Source: an uncultured Hyphomicrobiales bacterium (GTDB taxonomy: Bacteria; Pseudomonadota; Alphaproteobacteria; Rhizobiales; Beijerinckiaceae). From it: a stretch of DNA of 10,537 nucleotides. Made by a program: the position numbers and the translations under genes. Positions 1 to 7,379 of this stretch are shown one piece after another. The notes under the pieces were generated by a model. It had not been told where the DNA came from, did no database searches, and saw nothing but the letters and a program-made list of their open reading frames with translations. Location of the stretch: the NCBI GenBank assembly GCA_903932565.1, contig CAIZGQ010000394.1:1-10537 (forward strand), read 5' to 3'. Every line of letters starts with the position of its first letter. The first letter of the stretch is position 1.

Positions 1-1
1 C

Positions 2-2338
2 CTCGATACACTTCTGGCCCGCGCGGGCGAGATCAAACAGCCCAAGCGTCGCGAGACGCTCACCAATCCTGAGACCGTTGAACTCATCCGGGTGTCCAAA
101 AAGCTCGTGACGCTCTGTGATGACGTTGATCTCCAGGTGTCGATCGACGACCTGACACTCCCTGAGCCTGACCCGAAGACGCTTGTCGCGTTCCTGAAGG
201 CGATGGAATTTACGACCATCACACGGCGCGCTGCGGAAATTTACGACGTCGATCCGACTGCCGTGGAGCCCGACCCCGACCTGATAGGTCCGGGCGGCTG
301 GCGCGGGCGCGATGGTGCGGTGAAGGAGCGCGCTCCTGAGGAGATGCTTCCATCGCAATCCAAGCCAAACGCTGGCGAGACAGCAAAGGCAGGGGCGCTG
401 GTCAGCGCCATCAAGACAGATGGTGAGCCCAGCCCGAAGTCGTTTGCTGCTGCACGTGCGTCTGCAGCCCAAGGCGCCGCGATCGATCGCGCCGCGTATG
501 AAAGCGTCAGCGATCTGACACGGCTGCAGAGCTGGGTGGCAGAGGCGCGCGAAAACGGATTTCTTGCTGTCGATACGGAAACAAGTTCGCTTGATCCGAT
601 GCAGGCTGATCTTGTGGGCGTGTCCCTGGCCATTGCGCCGGGCCGCGCCTGCTATATTCCGCTTGGCCATCGCGGGCAGGGCTCCGGCGGCGAATTGTTT
701 GGCGACGACAAGCTGGTCGATGGGCAAATGCCGATTGAGGCGGCCCTTGCTGTGTTGAAACCATTGCTTGAGGACAAGGGCGTTCTCAAAATTGGCCAGA
801 ACATGAAGTTCGATTGGCTGATGTTTGCCCGCTACGGCATCGAGGTCGCACCGACCGACGACACCATGCTGCTGTCTTATGTGCTGGACGCTGGCGTCAA
901 CGGCCACGGTATGGATGAATTGTCGACCAAGCACCTCGGCCACAAGACAATTCCCTTTGGGGAGGTCGCTGGGACGGGCAAGAACTTCATCGGTTTTGCA
1001 CGGGTCGCAATCGACAAGGCGAGCGAATACGCCGCTGAAGATGCTGACGTCACCCTTCGGCTTTGGAATGTGCTGAAGCCGCGCCTCGCGGCGGAACAGG
1101 TCGCCACCGTTTATGAGCGGCTCGAACGGCCGATGGTGGAAACATTGGCGCGGATGGAACGCCGTGGCATTTCCATTGATCGTCAGATTCTCTCGCGCCT
1201 GTCGGGGGAATTTGCGCAGGGCATGGCACGGCTTGAAGCCGAAATTCACGAGCTTGCGGGCGAGCCGTTCAACCTTGGCTCACCCAAGCAGCTTGGCGAT
1301 ATTCTATTTGGCAAGATGGGCCTGCCTGGCGGCAAGAAAACCGCAACAGGTGCGTGGTCCACCTCTGCGTCCGTTCTTGATGAACTGGCGGAGCAAGGTA
1401 ACGAACTGGCGGCGCAAATTCTCGAATGGCGACAGCTCGCGAAGCTGAAATCGACCTACACCGATGCGCTTCCCAACTTCGTCAATCCGCAGACCAAGCG
1501 GGTGCATACGTCGTTCGCGTTGGCCGCCACGACGACAGGGCGCTTGTCGTCAAGCGAACCCAATTTGCAGAACATTCCTGTTCGCAACGAAGCCGGGCGC
1601 AAGATCCGCACGGCCTTCATTGCAACGCCCGGACATAAGCTGATCTCCGCCGATTATTCGCAGATCGAGCTTCGCATCCTTGCCCACATGGCTGATATTC
1701 CGCAGTTGCGGCAGGCCTTTGCCGATGGTCTCGACATTCACGCGATGACGGCGTCTGAAATGTTTGGGGTTCCGGTGAAGGACATGCCGGGCGACGTGCG
1801 TCGCCGTGCAAAGGCGATCAACTTCGGCATTATTTACGGCATTTCCGCCTTCGGCCTTGCCAACCAGCTTGGCATTCCCCGCGAGGAAGCCGGCGCCTAT
1901 ATCCGCAAATATTTCGAGCGCTTTCCCGGCATTCGCGATTACATGGATGCGACCAAAAAACTCTGCCGCGAGCAGGGCTTTGTCACGACGATCTTTGGTC
2001 GCAAGTGCCATTATCCGCGCATCAACGCGTCAAACCCTGCAGAGCGCGCGTTCAACGAACGGGCGGCGATCAATGCGCCGATCCAGGGCTCGGCGGCCGA
2101 CATCATCCGTCGAGCCATGGTGCGCATGGATGACGCACTCGCTGCCGCAAAGCTCGACGCGCAGATGCTGCTACAGGTGCACGATGAACTTGTATTCGAA
2201 GTGCCCGACGCGCAGGTCGAGGCGACCATTGATCTTGTCCGCAAGGTCATGATCGATGCGCCCCACCCTGCGATCCAGCTTGCGGTTCCATTGCAGGTTG
2301 ATGCGCGCGCTGCGCAGAATTGGGACGAGGCGCACTAA
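2..2338 (+). CDS. polA: DNA polymerase I, 5'-truncated by the window edge
   Basis: Family A DNA polymerase that fills gaps in excision repair and replaces Okazaki primers. The reading frame is open from base 2 and continues upstream: the codons before the GTG at 92 already encode typical PolA sequence (GEIKQPKRRETL), so 92 is not the start. About 778 residues are visible; most of the N-terminal 5'-3' nuclease domain lies outside the window. A low-complexity linker (about 270-510) leads to the 3'-5' exonuclease domain, whose acidic residues are present: Asp and Glu of VDTETS (572, 578), Asp of NMKFD (812), and Tyr and Asp of YAAEDAD (1028, 1046), so proofreading should be active. The polymerase domain has TTTGRLSSSEPNLQNIP, motif A DYSQIELR (Asp at 1652), motif B RRRAKAINFGIIYG (1799-1840, with the Arg, Lys, Phe and Tyr of the O helix) and motif C QVHDELVFEV (Asp at 2183). 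It ends with TAA and converges on serA. Confidence 0.97.
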   Translation, partial: LDTLLARAGEIKQPKRRETLTNPETVELIRVSKKLVTLCDDVDLQVSIDDLTLPEPDPKTLVAFLKAMEFTTITRRAAEIYDVDPTAVEPDPDLIGPGGWRGRDGAVKERAPEEMLPSQSKPNAGETAKAGALVSAIKTDGEPSPKSFAAARASAAQGAAIDRAAYESVSDLTRLQSWVAEARENGFLAVDTETSSLDPMQADLVGVSLAIAPGRACYIPLGHRGQGSGGELFGDDKLVDGQMPIEAALAVLKPLLEDKGVLKIGQNMKFDWLMFARYGIEVAPTDDTMLLSYVLDAGVNGHGMDELSTKHLGHKTIPFGEVAGTGKNFIGFARVAIDKASEYAAEDADVTLRLWNVLKPRLAAEQVATVYERLERPMVETLARMERRGISIDRQILSRLSGEFAQGMARLEAEIHELAGEPFNLGSPKQLGDILFGKMGLPGGKKTATGAWSTSASVLDELAEQGNELAAQILEWRQLAKLKSTYTDALPNFVNPQTKRVHTSFALAATTTGRLSSSEPNLQNIPVRNEAGRKIRTAFIATPGHKLISADYSQIELRILAHMADIPQLRQAFADGLDIHAMTASEMFGVPVKDMPGDVRRRAKAINFGIIYGISAFGLANQLGIPREEAGAYIRKYFERFPGIRDYMDATKKLCREQGFVTTIFGRKCHYPRINASNPAERAFNERAAINAPIQGSAADIIRRAMVRMDDALAAAKLDAQMLLQVHDELVFEVPDAQVEATIDLVRKVMIDAPHPAIQLAVPLQVDARAAQNWDEAH

Positions 2339-2349
2339 TCCAACAGATC

Positions 2350-2377
2350 GCTGACCTGATGTGGATGTCAGGTCAGC
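2350..2377. terminator. Stem-loop between convergent polA and serA
   Basis: A perfect 10-bp inverted repeat (GCTGACCTGA / TCAGGTCAGC, 2350-2359 with 2368-2377) has an 8-nt loop and sits in the 49-bp gap between the two convergent stop codons. It starts 12 bp after the polA stop and ends 11 bp before the serA stop, so it could end both transcripts. Neither side has a strong run of T, so it is not a canonical intrinsic terminator; it may act as an RNA 3'-end stabiliser or with Rho. The structure is seen directly; the terminating role is inferred. Confidence 0.6.
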
Positions 2378-2387
2378 TGAATTTGTA

Positions 2388-3638
2388 TCAGCTGCGATAG
2401 ATCAGTCGTGCGCGAATTGTTCCATCCAGCGCGCGGAGCTCTTCGAGCACGTCCTGCTCGCAACCACCGCAATCGGCTGTCTCGACCACCACATATCCAA
2501 TATCGCCGAAGGTCTCGAGATACTGGGATGCGATGTTGAGGCCACGGCCTGAAAAGACAGTGTTGAAGCGGTTCAACATGCCCGGCACGTTGTGATGCAC
2601 GTGGATGAAGCGCGTGCCGACCGGGCGCGGCGGCAACTGGACCTGCGGGAAGTTGACGGCACCCATCGTCGAGCCGCTGTCGCTGTATTCGATCAGCTTC
2701 TTGGCGACTTCTGCGCCGATGCGTTCCTGCGCTTCCTCCGTCGAGCCGCCGATGTGAGGCGTGAGAATGACATTCTCGATGCCCTGCAGGGGTGACTCGA
2801 ACTTTTCCTTGTTGGAGCCGGGCTCCTTTGGGAACACGTCGATGGAAGCTCCCAAAAGATGTCCATCTTTCAGGGCGCGCGCGAGGGCATCAAGGTCAAC
2901 AACGGTTCCGCGCGCGTTGTTGATGAGATAGGCGCCCTTCTTCATCTTCCGGATTTGCGCTTCACCGATCATGCCATGCGTGCCGGGCGTTTCAGGCACA
3001 TGCAGGCTGACGACGTCAGAGCTCGCCAAGAGATCATCGAGGGTGGCGACCGGCTCGGTGTTGCCGTGGCGCAGCTTGTCCGCAAGATCGTGAAAGATCA
3101 CGCGCATACCCATGGCTTCAGCGAGGTTTGATAATTGCGAACCAATGTTGCCGTAGCCAACGATGCCCAGCGTCTTGCCACGCACCTCAAAGCTGTTGGT
3201 CGCAGATTTGTCCCAGCCGCCAAGATGCGCGCTGTTGGAACGGGGGATGATCCGGCGCATCATCATGACAATCTCGCCAATGACGAGCTCGGCCACGCTC
3301 CGCGTGTTGGAAAACGGTGCGTTGAACACCGGCACGCCGATGCGCCGCGCTGCATCCAGGTCCACCTGGTTCGTGCCGACACTGAAGCAACCAACGGCAA
3401 ACAGCTTGTTGGCGTGCTCCATCACTGTTGGGGTCAACTGGGTGCGCGACCGGATACCCAGGATGTGGGTGCCGTCGAGGGCCGCGTGAAGCTCGTCGCC
3501 GTCGAGCGCCTTGGTGAGCCGCGTGAGATTCGTGTAGCCAGCCTTGAGCATCAGCTCCACGGCACTGTCATTGATGTTCTCTAGCAGGAGAACCTTGATC
3601 TTGTCCTTGGGGAGCGAAAGAGCAGTGGCAGTGGTCAT
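2388..3638 (-). CDS. serA: D-3-phosphoglycerate dehydrogenase, E. coli-type with ACT domain
   Basis: Catalyses NAD-dependent oxidation of 3-phosphoglycerate to 3-phosphohydroxypyruvate, the first committed step of serine synthesis, in the cytoplasm. The 416-residue product is close to the E. coli enzyme (410) and similar along its length. Visible are GCFSVGTNQVDLDAA (83-97), the Rossmann nucleotide loop GYGNIG (161-166), and the catalytic trio Arg243 (in NARGTVVD), Glu272 (in FPKEP) and His295 (in LTPHIGG). The C-terminal ACT domain (about 343-416) keeps the equivalents of the serine-binding residues, His348, Asn350 and Asn368, so feedback inhibition by serine is predicted. The ATG at 3638 is chosen because homology begins there and a TGAGG lies 5 nt upstream; the frame stays open 29 codons further without homology. 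A CGGC motif (390-393) in the ACT domain is unusual. serC, a common neighbour, is absent here; lptB lies upstream on the same strand. Confidence 0.96.
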   Translation of the reverse strand: MTTATALSLPKDKIKVLLLENINDSAVELMLKAGYTNLTRLTKALDGDELHAALDGTHILGIRSRTQLTPTVMEHANKLFAVGCFSVGTNQVDLDAARRIGVPVFNAPFSNTRSVAELVIGEIVMMMRRIIPRSNSAHLGGWDKSATNSFEVRGKTLGIVGYGNIGSQLSNLAEAMGMRVIFHDLADKLRHGNTEPVATLDDLLASSDVVSLHVPETPGTHGMIGEAQIRKMKKGAYLINNARGTVVDLDALARALKDGHLLGASIDVFPKEPGSNKEKFESPLQGIENVILTPHIGGSTEEAQERIGAEVAKKLIEYSDSGSTMGAVNFPQVQLPPRPVGTRFIHVHHNVPGMLNRFNTVFSGRGLNIASQYLETFGDIGYVVVETADCGGCEQDVLEELRALDGTIRARLIYRS

Positions 3639-3643
3639 GCGGG

Positions 3644-3648
3644 CCTCA
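3644..3648 (-). promoter_or_regulatory. Ribosome binding site that fixes the serA start
   Basis: On the minus strand TGAGG lies 5 nt before the ATG at 3638. It supports this start over the in-frame upstream codon at 3725, whose extra 29 residues resemble nothing in SerA. Confidence 0.65.
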
Positions 3649-3671
3649 CAGCTGGAAAACTCAATATCCGA

Positions 3672-3710
3672 CAAAACGTCTTGGTGTTTTGGCACGTTGG
3701 CGTTTTGGCA
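3672..3710 (-). repeat. Repeated and inverted motif in the serA leader
   Basis: The minus-strand leader of serA holds two exact copies of TGCCAAAAC (3702-3710 and 3686-3694), 16 bp apart, and an inverted partner, CGTTTTG (3672-3678). The partner can pair with the nearer copy (6 bp, 8-nt loop) or the farther one (7 bp, 22-nt loop), so two mutually exclusive hairpins are possible. The block lies about 34-72 bp before the serA start, within the 104-bp gap after lptB. It could be an operator with two half-sites or a leader RNA switch; the repeat is seen, the role is inferred. No clear -35/-10 pair was recognised. Confidence 0.4.
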
Positions 3711-3742
3711 AGTCGGGTCGTGCAAAGCAACCTTGGGCTGCG

Positions 3743-4627
3743 TTACATCCGGAAGTCCTCGCCAAGGTAAAGTCGGCGAACGTCCGGATTGGAGACGATC
3801 TCTTCCGGCGACCCCTCGGTCAGCACATGACCGGTGTGAATGATGTAGGCCCGGTCGATCAGGCCGAGCGTTTCACGCACATTGTGATCGGTGATGAGCA
3901 CGCCAATGCCACGCTGCTTGAGATGGTGGACGAGCACCTGAATATCGCCCACCGCAATGGGATCGATACCAGCAAAGGGCTCGTCCAGCAGAACGAACGA
4001 CGGGCGAGCCGCCAGAGCGCGGGCGATTTCGCAACGGCGTCGTTCACCGCCCGAGAGCGCGATGGACGGAGATTTGCGCAGCCGCGCGATGTCGAATTCG
4101 GCCAGCAACTCTTCAAGCTGGTACTCACGCGCATCACGATCGGGCTCGCTGACTTCCAGCACGGCGCGGATATTGTCTTCCACGTTCAGACCCCGAAAAA
4201 TCGAGGCTTCCTGGGGCAGGTAGCCAATGCCGAGCCGCGCCCGGCGGTACATTGGCAGCTGCGTAACATCATGTCCGTCGAGCTCGATCAGCCCTTTGTC
4301 CGGCTTCACCAGCCCTGTAATCATGTAGAATACGGTCGTCTTGCCAGCGCCGTTGGGGCCAAGCAGGCCGACGGCTTCGCCGCGGCGCACGTTGAGACTG
4401 ACATCCCGGACGACCTGCCGACCTTTGTAGCTTTTGCCGAGGTGCCAGGCGGCAAGCGCCCCCTCGCCAGCCGATTCGCCCGCGTAGTCGTAATCCATCT
4501 GATCTTGAGGGGGCGAGGCGAGGCTGCGCTGCAAGCTGTCAAAGCCGGGGATCAACCGCACAGCCGCGTCCCGCGCCCGCTCGAAAACGGAGCGGGCTCC
4601 CTGTGAGGAAAGGCGGGAGGGCTTCAT
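3743..4627 (-). CDS. lptB: LPS export ABC transporter ATP-binding protein LptB, with N-terminal extension
   Basis: ATPase of the LptB2FG complex, which extracts lipopolysaccharide from the inner membrane and pushes it along the LptC-LptA bridge to the outer membrane. From the ATG at 4627 the product has 294 residues. The ATPase fold (about 57-294) has Walker A GPNGAGKT (90-97), Q-loop LPQEASIF (137-144), signature LSGGERRR (191-198), Walker B FVLLDE (211-216) and H-loop TDHNV (His248); the family-typical stretches QEASIFRGL and LLDEPFAGIDP point to LptB rather than to a branched-chain amino-acid ATPase. About 55 N-terminal residues are extra compared with E. coli LptB (241 aa) and look unstructured. 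None of the possible starts (TTG 4633, ATG 4627, ATG 4498 giving 251 aa) has a good ribosome binding site, so the extension is not certain. The usual partners lptA, lptC and rpoN are not beside it; fum lies upstream and serA downstream on the same strand. Confidence 0.92.
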   Translation of the reverse strand: MKPSRLSSQGARSVFERARDAAVRLIPGFDSLQRSLASPPQDQMDYDYAGESAGEGALAAWHLGKSYKGRQVVRDVSLNVRRGEAVGLLGPNGAGKTTVFYMITGLVKPDKGLIELDGHDVTQLPMYRRARLGIGYLPQEASIFRGLNVEDNIRAVLEVSEPDRDAREYQLEELLAEFDIARLRKSPSIALSGGERRRCEIARALAARPSFVLLDEPFAGIDPIAVGDIQVLVHHLKQRGIGVLITDHNVRETLGLIDRAYIIHTGHVLTEGSPEEIVSNPDVRRLYLGEDFRM

Positions 4628-4650
4628 GAGCAAGGAGAGTGACCCCAGAT

Positions 4651-4680
4651 CGCACGCGTGCGGTATCTACGCCCTACCGC
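4651..4680. repeat. Palindrome and inverted repeat just upstream of lptB
   Basis: A perfect 12-bp palindrome (CGCACGCGTGCG, 4651-4662) lies 24 bp before the lptB ATG at 4627. It overlaps a second inverted repeat, GCGGTA / TACCGC (4660-4665 with 4675-4680, 9-nt loop). The position fits a dimeric regulator's operator or a leader hairpin. G+C-rich palindromes also arise by chance in such DNA, so the functional reading is weak. Confidence 0.3.
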
Positions 4681-4760
4681 GGCATGCGCTTGCTGGCAAC
4701 GCCTGCTGCCCCTGCTGAAGATGAATTCGAGTTCACACTCTGGTTCACAATCGGCTTCGT

Positions 4761-4783
4761 GCGGACCCGAAACCTGGGCCCGC
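4761..4783 (-). terminator. Candidate hairpin downstream of fum
   Basis: On the minus strand, GCGGGCCC and GGGTCCGC pair over 8 bp (one G-U) around a 7-nt loop, 9 bp beyond the fumarase stop codon. There is no following T-run, so it would be a weak intrinsic terminator at best; it may stabilise the 3' end of the fum message. The rest of the 158-164-bp gap between fum and lptB contains no gene. Confidence 0.35.
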
Positions 4784-4791
4784 ATCGCGGG

Positions 4792-6423
4792 TCAACCGAG
4801 ATTGAGCTCCTTGAAGAAGTCATTGCCCTTGTCGTCGATGACGATGAAGGCTGGGAAATCTTCAACCTCGATCTTCCAGATCGCCTCCATGCCAAGCTCG
4901 GGATATTCCAGAACCTCGACCTTCTTGATGCAGTCCTGCGCCAGCCGGGCGGCGGGCCCCCCGATGGAGCCGAGATAGAAACCGTGATGCTTGGCGCAGG
5001 CGCTCCGCACCGCTGCGGACCGGTTTCCCTTGGCCAGCATCACCATGGAGCCGCCAGCGGCCTGGAACTGGTCCACGAATGAATCCATGCGTCCCGCTGT
5101 GGTCGGCCCGAACGAGCCTGACGCGAAGCCAACTGGGGTCTTGGCCGGACCTGCGTAATAGACCGGGTGCTGCTTGAAATAATCGGGAAGGCCTTCGCCG
5201 CGATCGAGCCGCTCCCGCAACTTGGAATGGGCAAGGTCGCGCGCCACGATCATCGGGCCGCTGAGCGACAGGCGCGTCTTGATCGGATAGGCGCTGAGGG
5301 TTTTGAGAATGTCGGCCATGGGCTGGTTGAGGTCGATTTTGACGACATCGCCGCCAAGCTTGGCTTCATCGACGTGCGGCATGAACCGGGCCGGATCACG
5401 CTCCAACTCTTCCAGGAAGACGCCATCGCGCGTGATCTTGCCGACCGCCTGCCGGTCGGCCGAACAGGACACGCCAAGCCCGATTGGAAGTGAGGCGCCA
5501 TGGCGCGGCAGGCGAATGACCCGCACATCGTGGCAAAAATATTTGCCGCCGAACTGCGCACCAACCCCGAGCGACTGGGTGAGCTTGTGGATTTCTTCTT
5601 CCATCGCGAGGTCGCGGAATGCATGGCCGTCCGCGCCACCTTCTATCGGCAGGCCGTCAAGATATCGCGCCGAGGCCAGCTTCACAGTCTTCAGGACGAG
5701 CTCGGCCGATGTCCCGCCGATAACGATGGCGAGGTGATAGGGCGGGCAGGCTGAGGTGCCGAGTGTCAGGATTTTTTCCTTAAGGAACTCAACGAGCCGG
5801 TCGTGGGTCAGCAGCGACGGCGTTGCCTGATAGAGAAACGTCTTGTTGGCCGAGCCGCCACCCTTCGCCATGAAGAGGAACTTGTAGCTGTCCTCAGCCT
5901 GCTCTTCCTTACCCGCCGCGTAGATGTCGATCTGGGCGGGAAGATTGTCGCCGGTGTTCTTTTCTTCAAACATGGAGAGCGGCGACAATTGCGAATAGCG
6001 GAGGTTCTTCTTGGCATAGGCATCGCGAATGCCTTCCGCCAAGGCGCTCTCGTCTTCGCCATCCGTCCAGACTGCGCCGCCCTTTTTGGCCACGACAATC
6101 GCAGTCCCGGTGTCCTGACACATGGGCAGAATGCCGCCCGCTGCGATATTGGCGTTCTTCAACAGATCGTAGGCCACGAAACGATCATTTGCCGTGGCTT
6201 CAGGGTCATCCAGAATTTTTGCAAGCTGGGCGAGGTGACTGGGGCGTAGCAGATGGTTGATGTCCATCATCGCCTGCTCGGATAGAAGGCGAATGGCCTC
6301 ACGGCTCACCTGCAGCACATCGCGACCCCCAATGTTTTCAACGCGCATGCCGTCGGAAGAAATTTTGCGGTAGGGCGTCGTGTCCTTGGCGAGCTGAAAC
6401 AAAGGGGCGTAGCGATAGGTCAT
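4792..6423 (-). CDS. fum: Class I (iron-sulfur) fumarate hydratase
   Basis: Interconverts fumarate and (S)-malate in the TCA cycle. This is the [4Fe-4S] class I enzyme (FumA/FumB-like), not the iron-free class II FumC. The 543-residue length matches the single-chain class I family (about 550). The three cysteines expected to hold the cluster are visible: Cys102 in PMCQDTGT, Cys226 in TSACPPYH and Cys320 in GVSCSADR, spaced almost as in E. coli FumA (105, 224, 318). The N-terminal domain has MAKGGGSANKT (185-195) and the C-terminal domain YYAGPAKTPVG and GPTTAGRMD, with the conserved Thr and Arg of the active site. The cluster of such enzymes is oxygen-sensitive, a family property. The ATG at 6423 opens the conserved TYRYAPLFQL start; upstream is a divergent promoter region shared with the TSUP gene. 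The enzyme could accept related diacids such as mesaconate, but fumarate is the default call. Confidence 0.96.
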   Translation of the reverse strand: MTYRYAPLFQLAKDTTPYRKISSDGMRVENIGGRDVLQVSREAIRLLSEQAMMDINHLLRPSHLAQLAKILDDPEATANDRFVAYDLLKNANIAAGGILPMCQDTGTAIVVAKKGGAVWTDGEDESALAEGIRDAYAKKNLRYSQLSPLSMFEEKNTGDNLPAQIDIYAAGKEEQAEDSYKFLFMAKGGGSANKTFLYQATPSLLTHDRLVEFLKEKILTLGTSACPPYHLAIVIGGTSAELVLKTVKLASARYLDGLPIEGGADGHAFRDLAMEEEIHKLTQSLGVGAQFGGKYFCHDVRVIRLPRHGASLPIGLGVSCSADRQAVGKITRDGVFLEELERDPARFMPHVDEAKLGGDVVKIDLNQPMADILKTLSAYPIKTRLSLSGPMIVARDLAHSKLRERLDRGEGLPDYFKQHPVYYAGPAKTPVGFASGSFGPTTAGRMDSFVDQFQAAGGSMVMLAKGNRSAAVRSACAKHHGFYLGSIGGPAARLAQDCIKKVEVLEYPELGMEAIWKIEVEDFPAFIVIDDKGNDFFKELNLG

Positions 6424-6573
6424 GGCTCAGGTTCCGGCGCGATTGCAGTTTTGCGTTCTTTAGGCCCTCACCCGGGCCATTCCAAGCGTCGTTTCACCAA
6501 GCGTCGTTTCACAATGTTGATTCAAGCTTGTGTGCCCGTTGCATCACAGCCCTGCTCCGTCTAGCAAGCGTCC
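6424..6573. promoter_or_regulatory. Divergent promoter region between fum and the TSUP gene
   Basis: These 150 bp separate two divergently read genes and must supply transcription in both directions. No convincing -35/-10 pair could be fixed for either side. The visible structure is a perfect 15-bp tandem duplication (listed separately) near the middle. The start at 6574 has an in-frame stop 12 bp upstream, which limits the TSUP reading frame on this side. Confidence 0.5.
6482..6511. repeat. Perfect 15-bp tandem duplication
   Basis: The unit CCAAGCGTCGTTTCA occurs twice with no gap (6482-6496 and 6497-6511), 59 bp from the fum start and 63 bp from the TSUP start. It could be a doubled regulator half-site set about one and a half helical turns apart, or a recent replication-slippage duplication. 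The identity is seen; function is open. Confidence 0.75.
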
Positions 6574-7317
6574 ATGGTTTTAGCGTTCCTGTTTTTAGCA
6601 TCGCTTTGGGCTGGCGCGCAGAACGCTTTGGCCGGTGGCGGATCCTTCGTGACGCTGCCTGCGCTGATCCTCATGGGGCTCGACGCACGCTCCGCCAACA
6701 TCACCTCGACCATTGCGCTGTTTCCGGGCCAGCTGGTTGCTGGCTATGCCGGACGCGGCCTCGTGACCGATGCGCCGCAGCTGCGCTTTCGCTGGCTGCT
6801 CCTCATCTCTGCTGCTGGAAGTTTTGTCGGCGCGCTGCTGCTGCTCGCCACACCTTCGAATCTGTTTGATCGCATGGTGCCGTGGCTGGTTCTCATCGCA
6901 ACCTGCATCTTCGTCTGGGGTAGTTTTCGCAAAAAGCCGCTTGACGCGGTTTCAAAGCTTGGACCTTGGAGCACAGCAGCCTTCCAGTTCGGCATCGCGA
7001 TCTACGGGGGCTATTTTGGTGGCGGCATCGGCTTTTTGATGATGGCTGTGCTGACCATCGGCGGCATGGCTGTTCGCAATGCAGGCGCCACAAAGAATGC
7101 ACTCGCCGCGATCATCAACACGGCCGCGTTTCTGATCTTTATTTTTGCGCCCGGCATTCATTGGCTGGAGGCCTTGGTCGTATCGATCGGCGCGATGCTT
7201 GGCGGTCTTGGTGGCGTCTGGCTGCTGCGCCGCGTGCCGGAAAAGCGTCTGCGCCTGCTGATCGTTGCCATCGGTGTGCTGCTGACAATCGGCCTGTTCT
7301 GGCGTCAATATGGCTGA
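6574..7317 (+). CDS. TSUP family (TauE/SafE) inner-membrane transporter
   Basis: A 247-residue, very hydrophobic protein with about eight likely membrane segments (roughly 1-18, 23-36, 44-60, 73-92, 102-118, 132-160, 172-193 and 199-217, with a last one near 226-242). It shows the two-half plan of the TSUP/TauE-SafE family (formerly DUF81): the first half carries AGGGSFVTLPALILMGLDAR (20-39) followed by ITSTIALFPG, and the second half the related GGYFGGGIGFLMM (145-157) and ATKNALAAIINT (172-183). The family moves small anions such as sulfite, sulfoacetate, taurine-derived sulfonates or thiosulfate; nothing here identifies the substrate, and no sulfur-metabolism gene is adjacent. The ATG at 6574 is the first possible start, as a stop codon lies 12 bp upstream; its ribosome binding site is poor. 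pgm follows after 62 bp on the same strand, so co-transcription is possible. Confidence 0.9.
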   Translation: MVLAFLFLASLWAGAQNALAGGGSFVTLPALILMGLDARSANITSTIALFPGQLVAGYAGRGLVTDAPQLRFRWLLLISAAGSFVGALLLLATPSNLFDRMVPWLVLIATCIFVWGSFRKKPLDAVSKLGPWSTAAFQFGIAIYGGYFGGGIGFLMMAVLTIGGMAVRNAGATKNALAAIINTAAFLIFIFAPGIHWLEALVVSIGAMLGGLGGVWLLRRVPEKRLRLLIVAIGVLLTIGLFWRQYG

Positions 7318-7379
7318 ACGCCGTTTTGAGTTGCCGCCCTCTTGTGGACTAGCGTGACGCTTCATTTTTCGGGATTGCC

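Noticed and set aside
92..2338. GTG at 92 as the polA start
   Set aside because: The frame is open to the window edge and the codons before 92 encode normal PolA sequence, so the gene is cut by the window rather than starting here.
3689..4606. 305-codon plus-strand open frame opposite lptB
   Set aside because: It is the antisense of lptB, whose Walker, signature and H-loop motifs are all intact. Long open frames opposite ABC ATPase genes are common in G+C-rich DNA.
7351..7369. Short hairpin followed by TCATTTTT between the TSUP gene and pgm
   Set aside because: The stem is only 4 bp (AGCG / CGCT), too weak to call a terminator, and it lies 11 bp before the pgm start.
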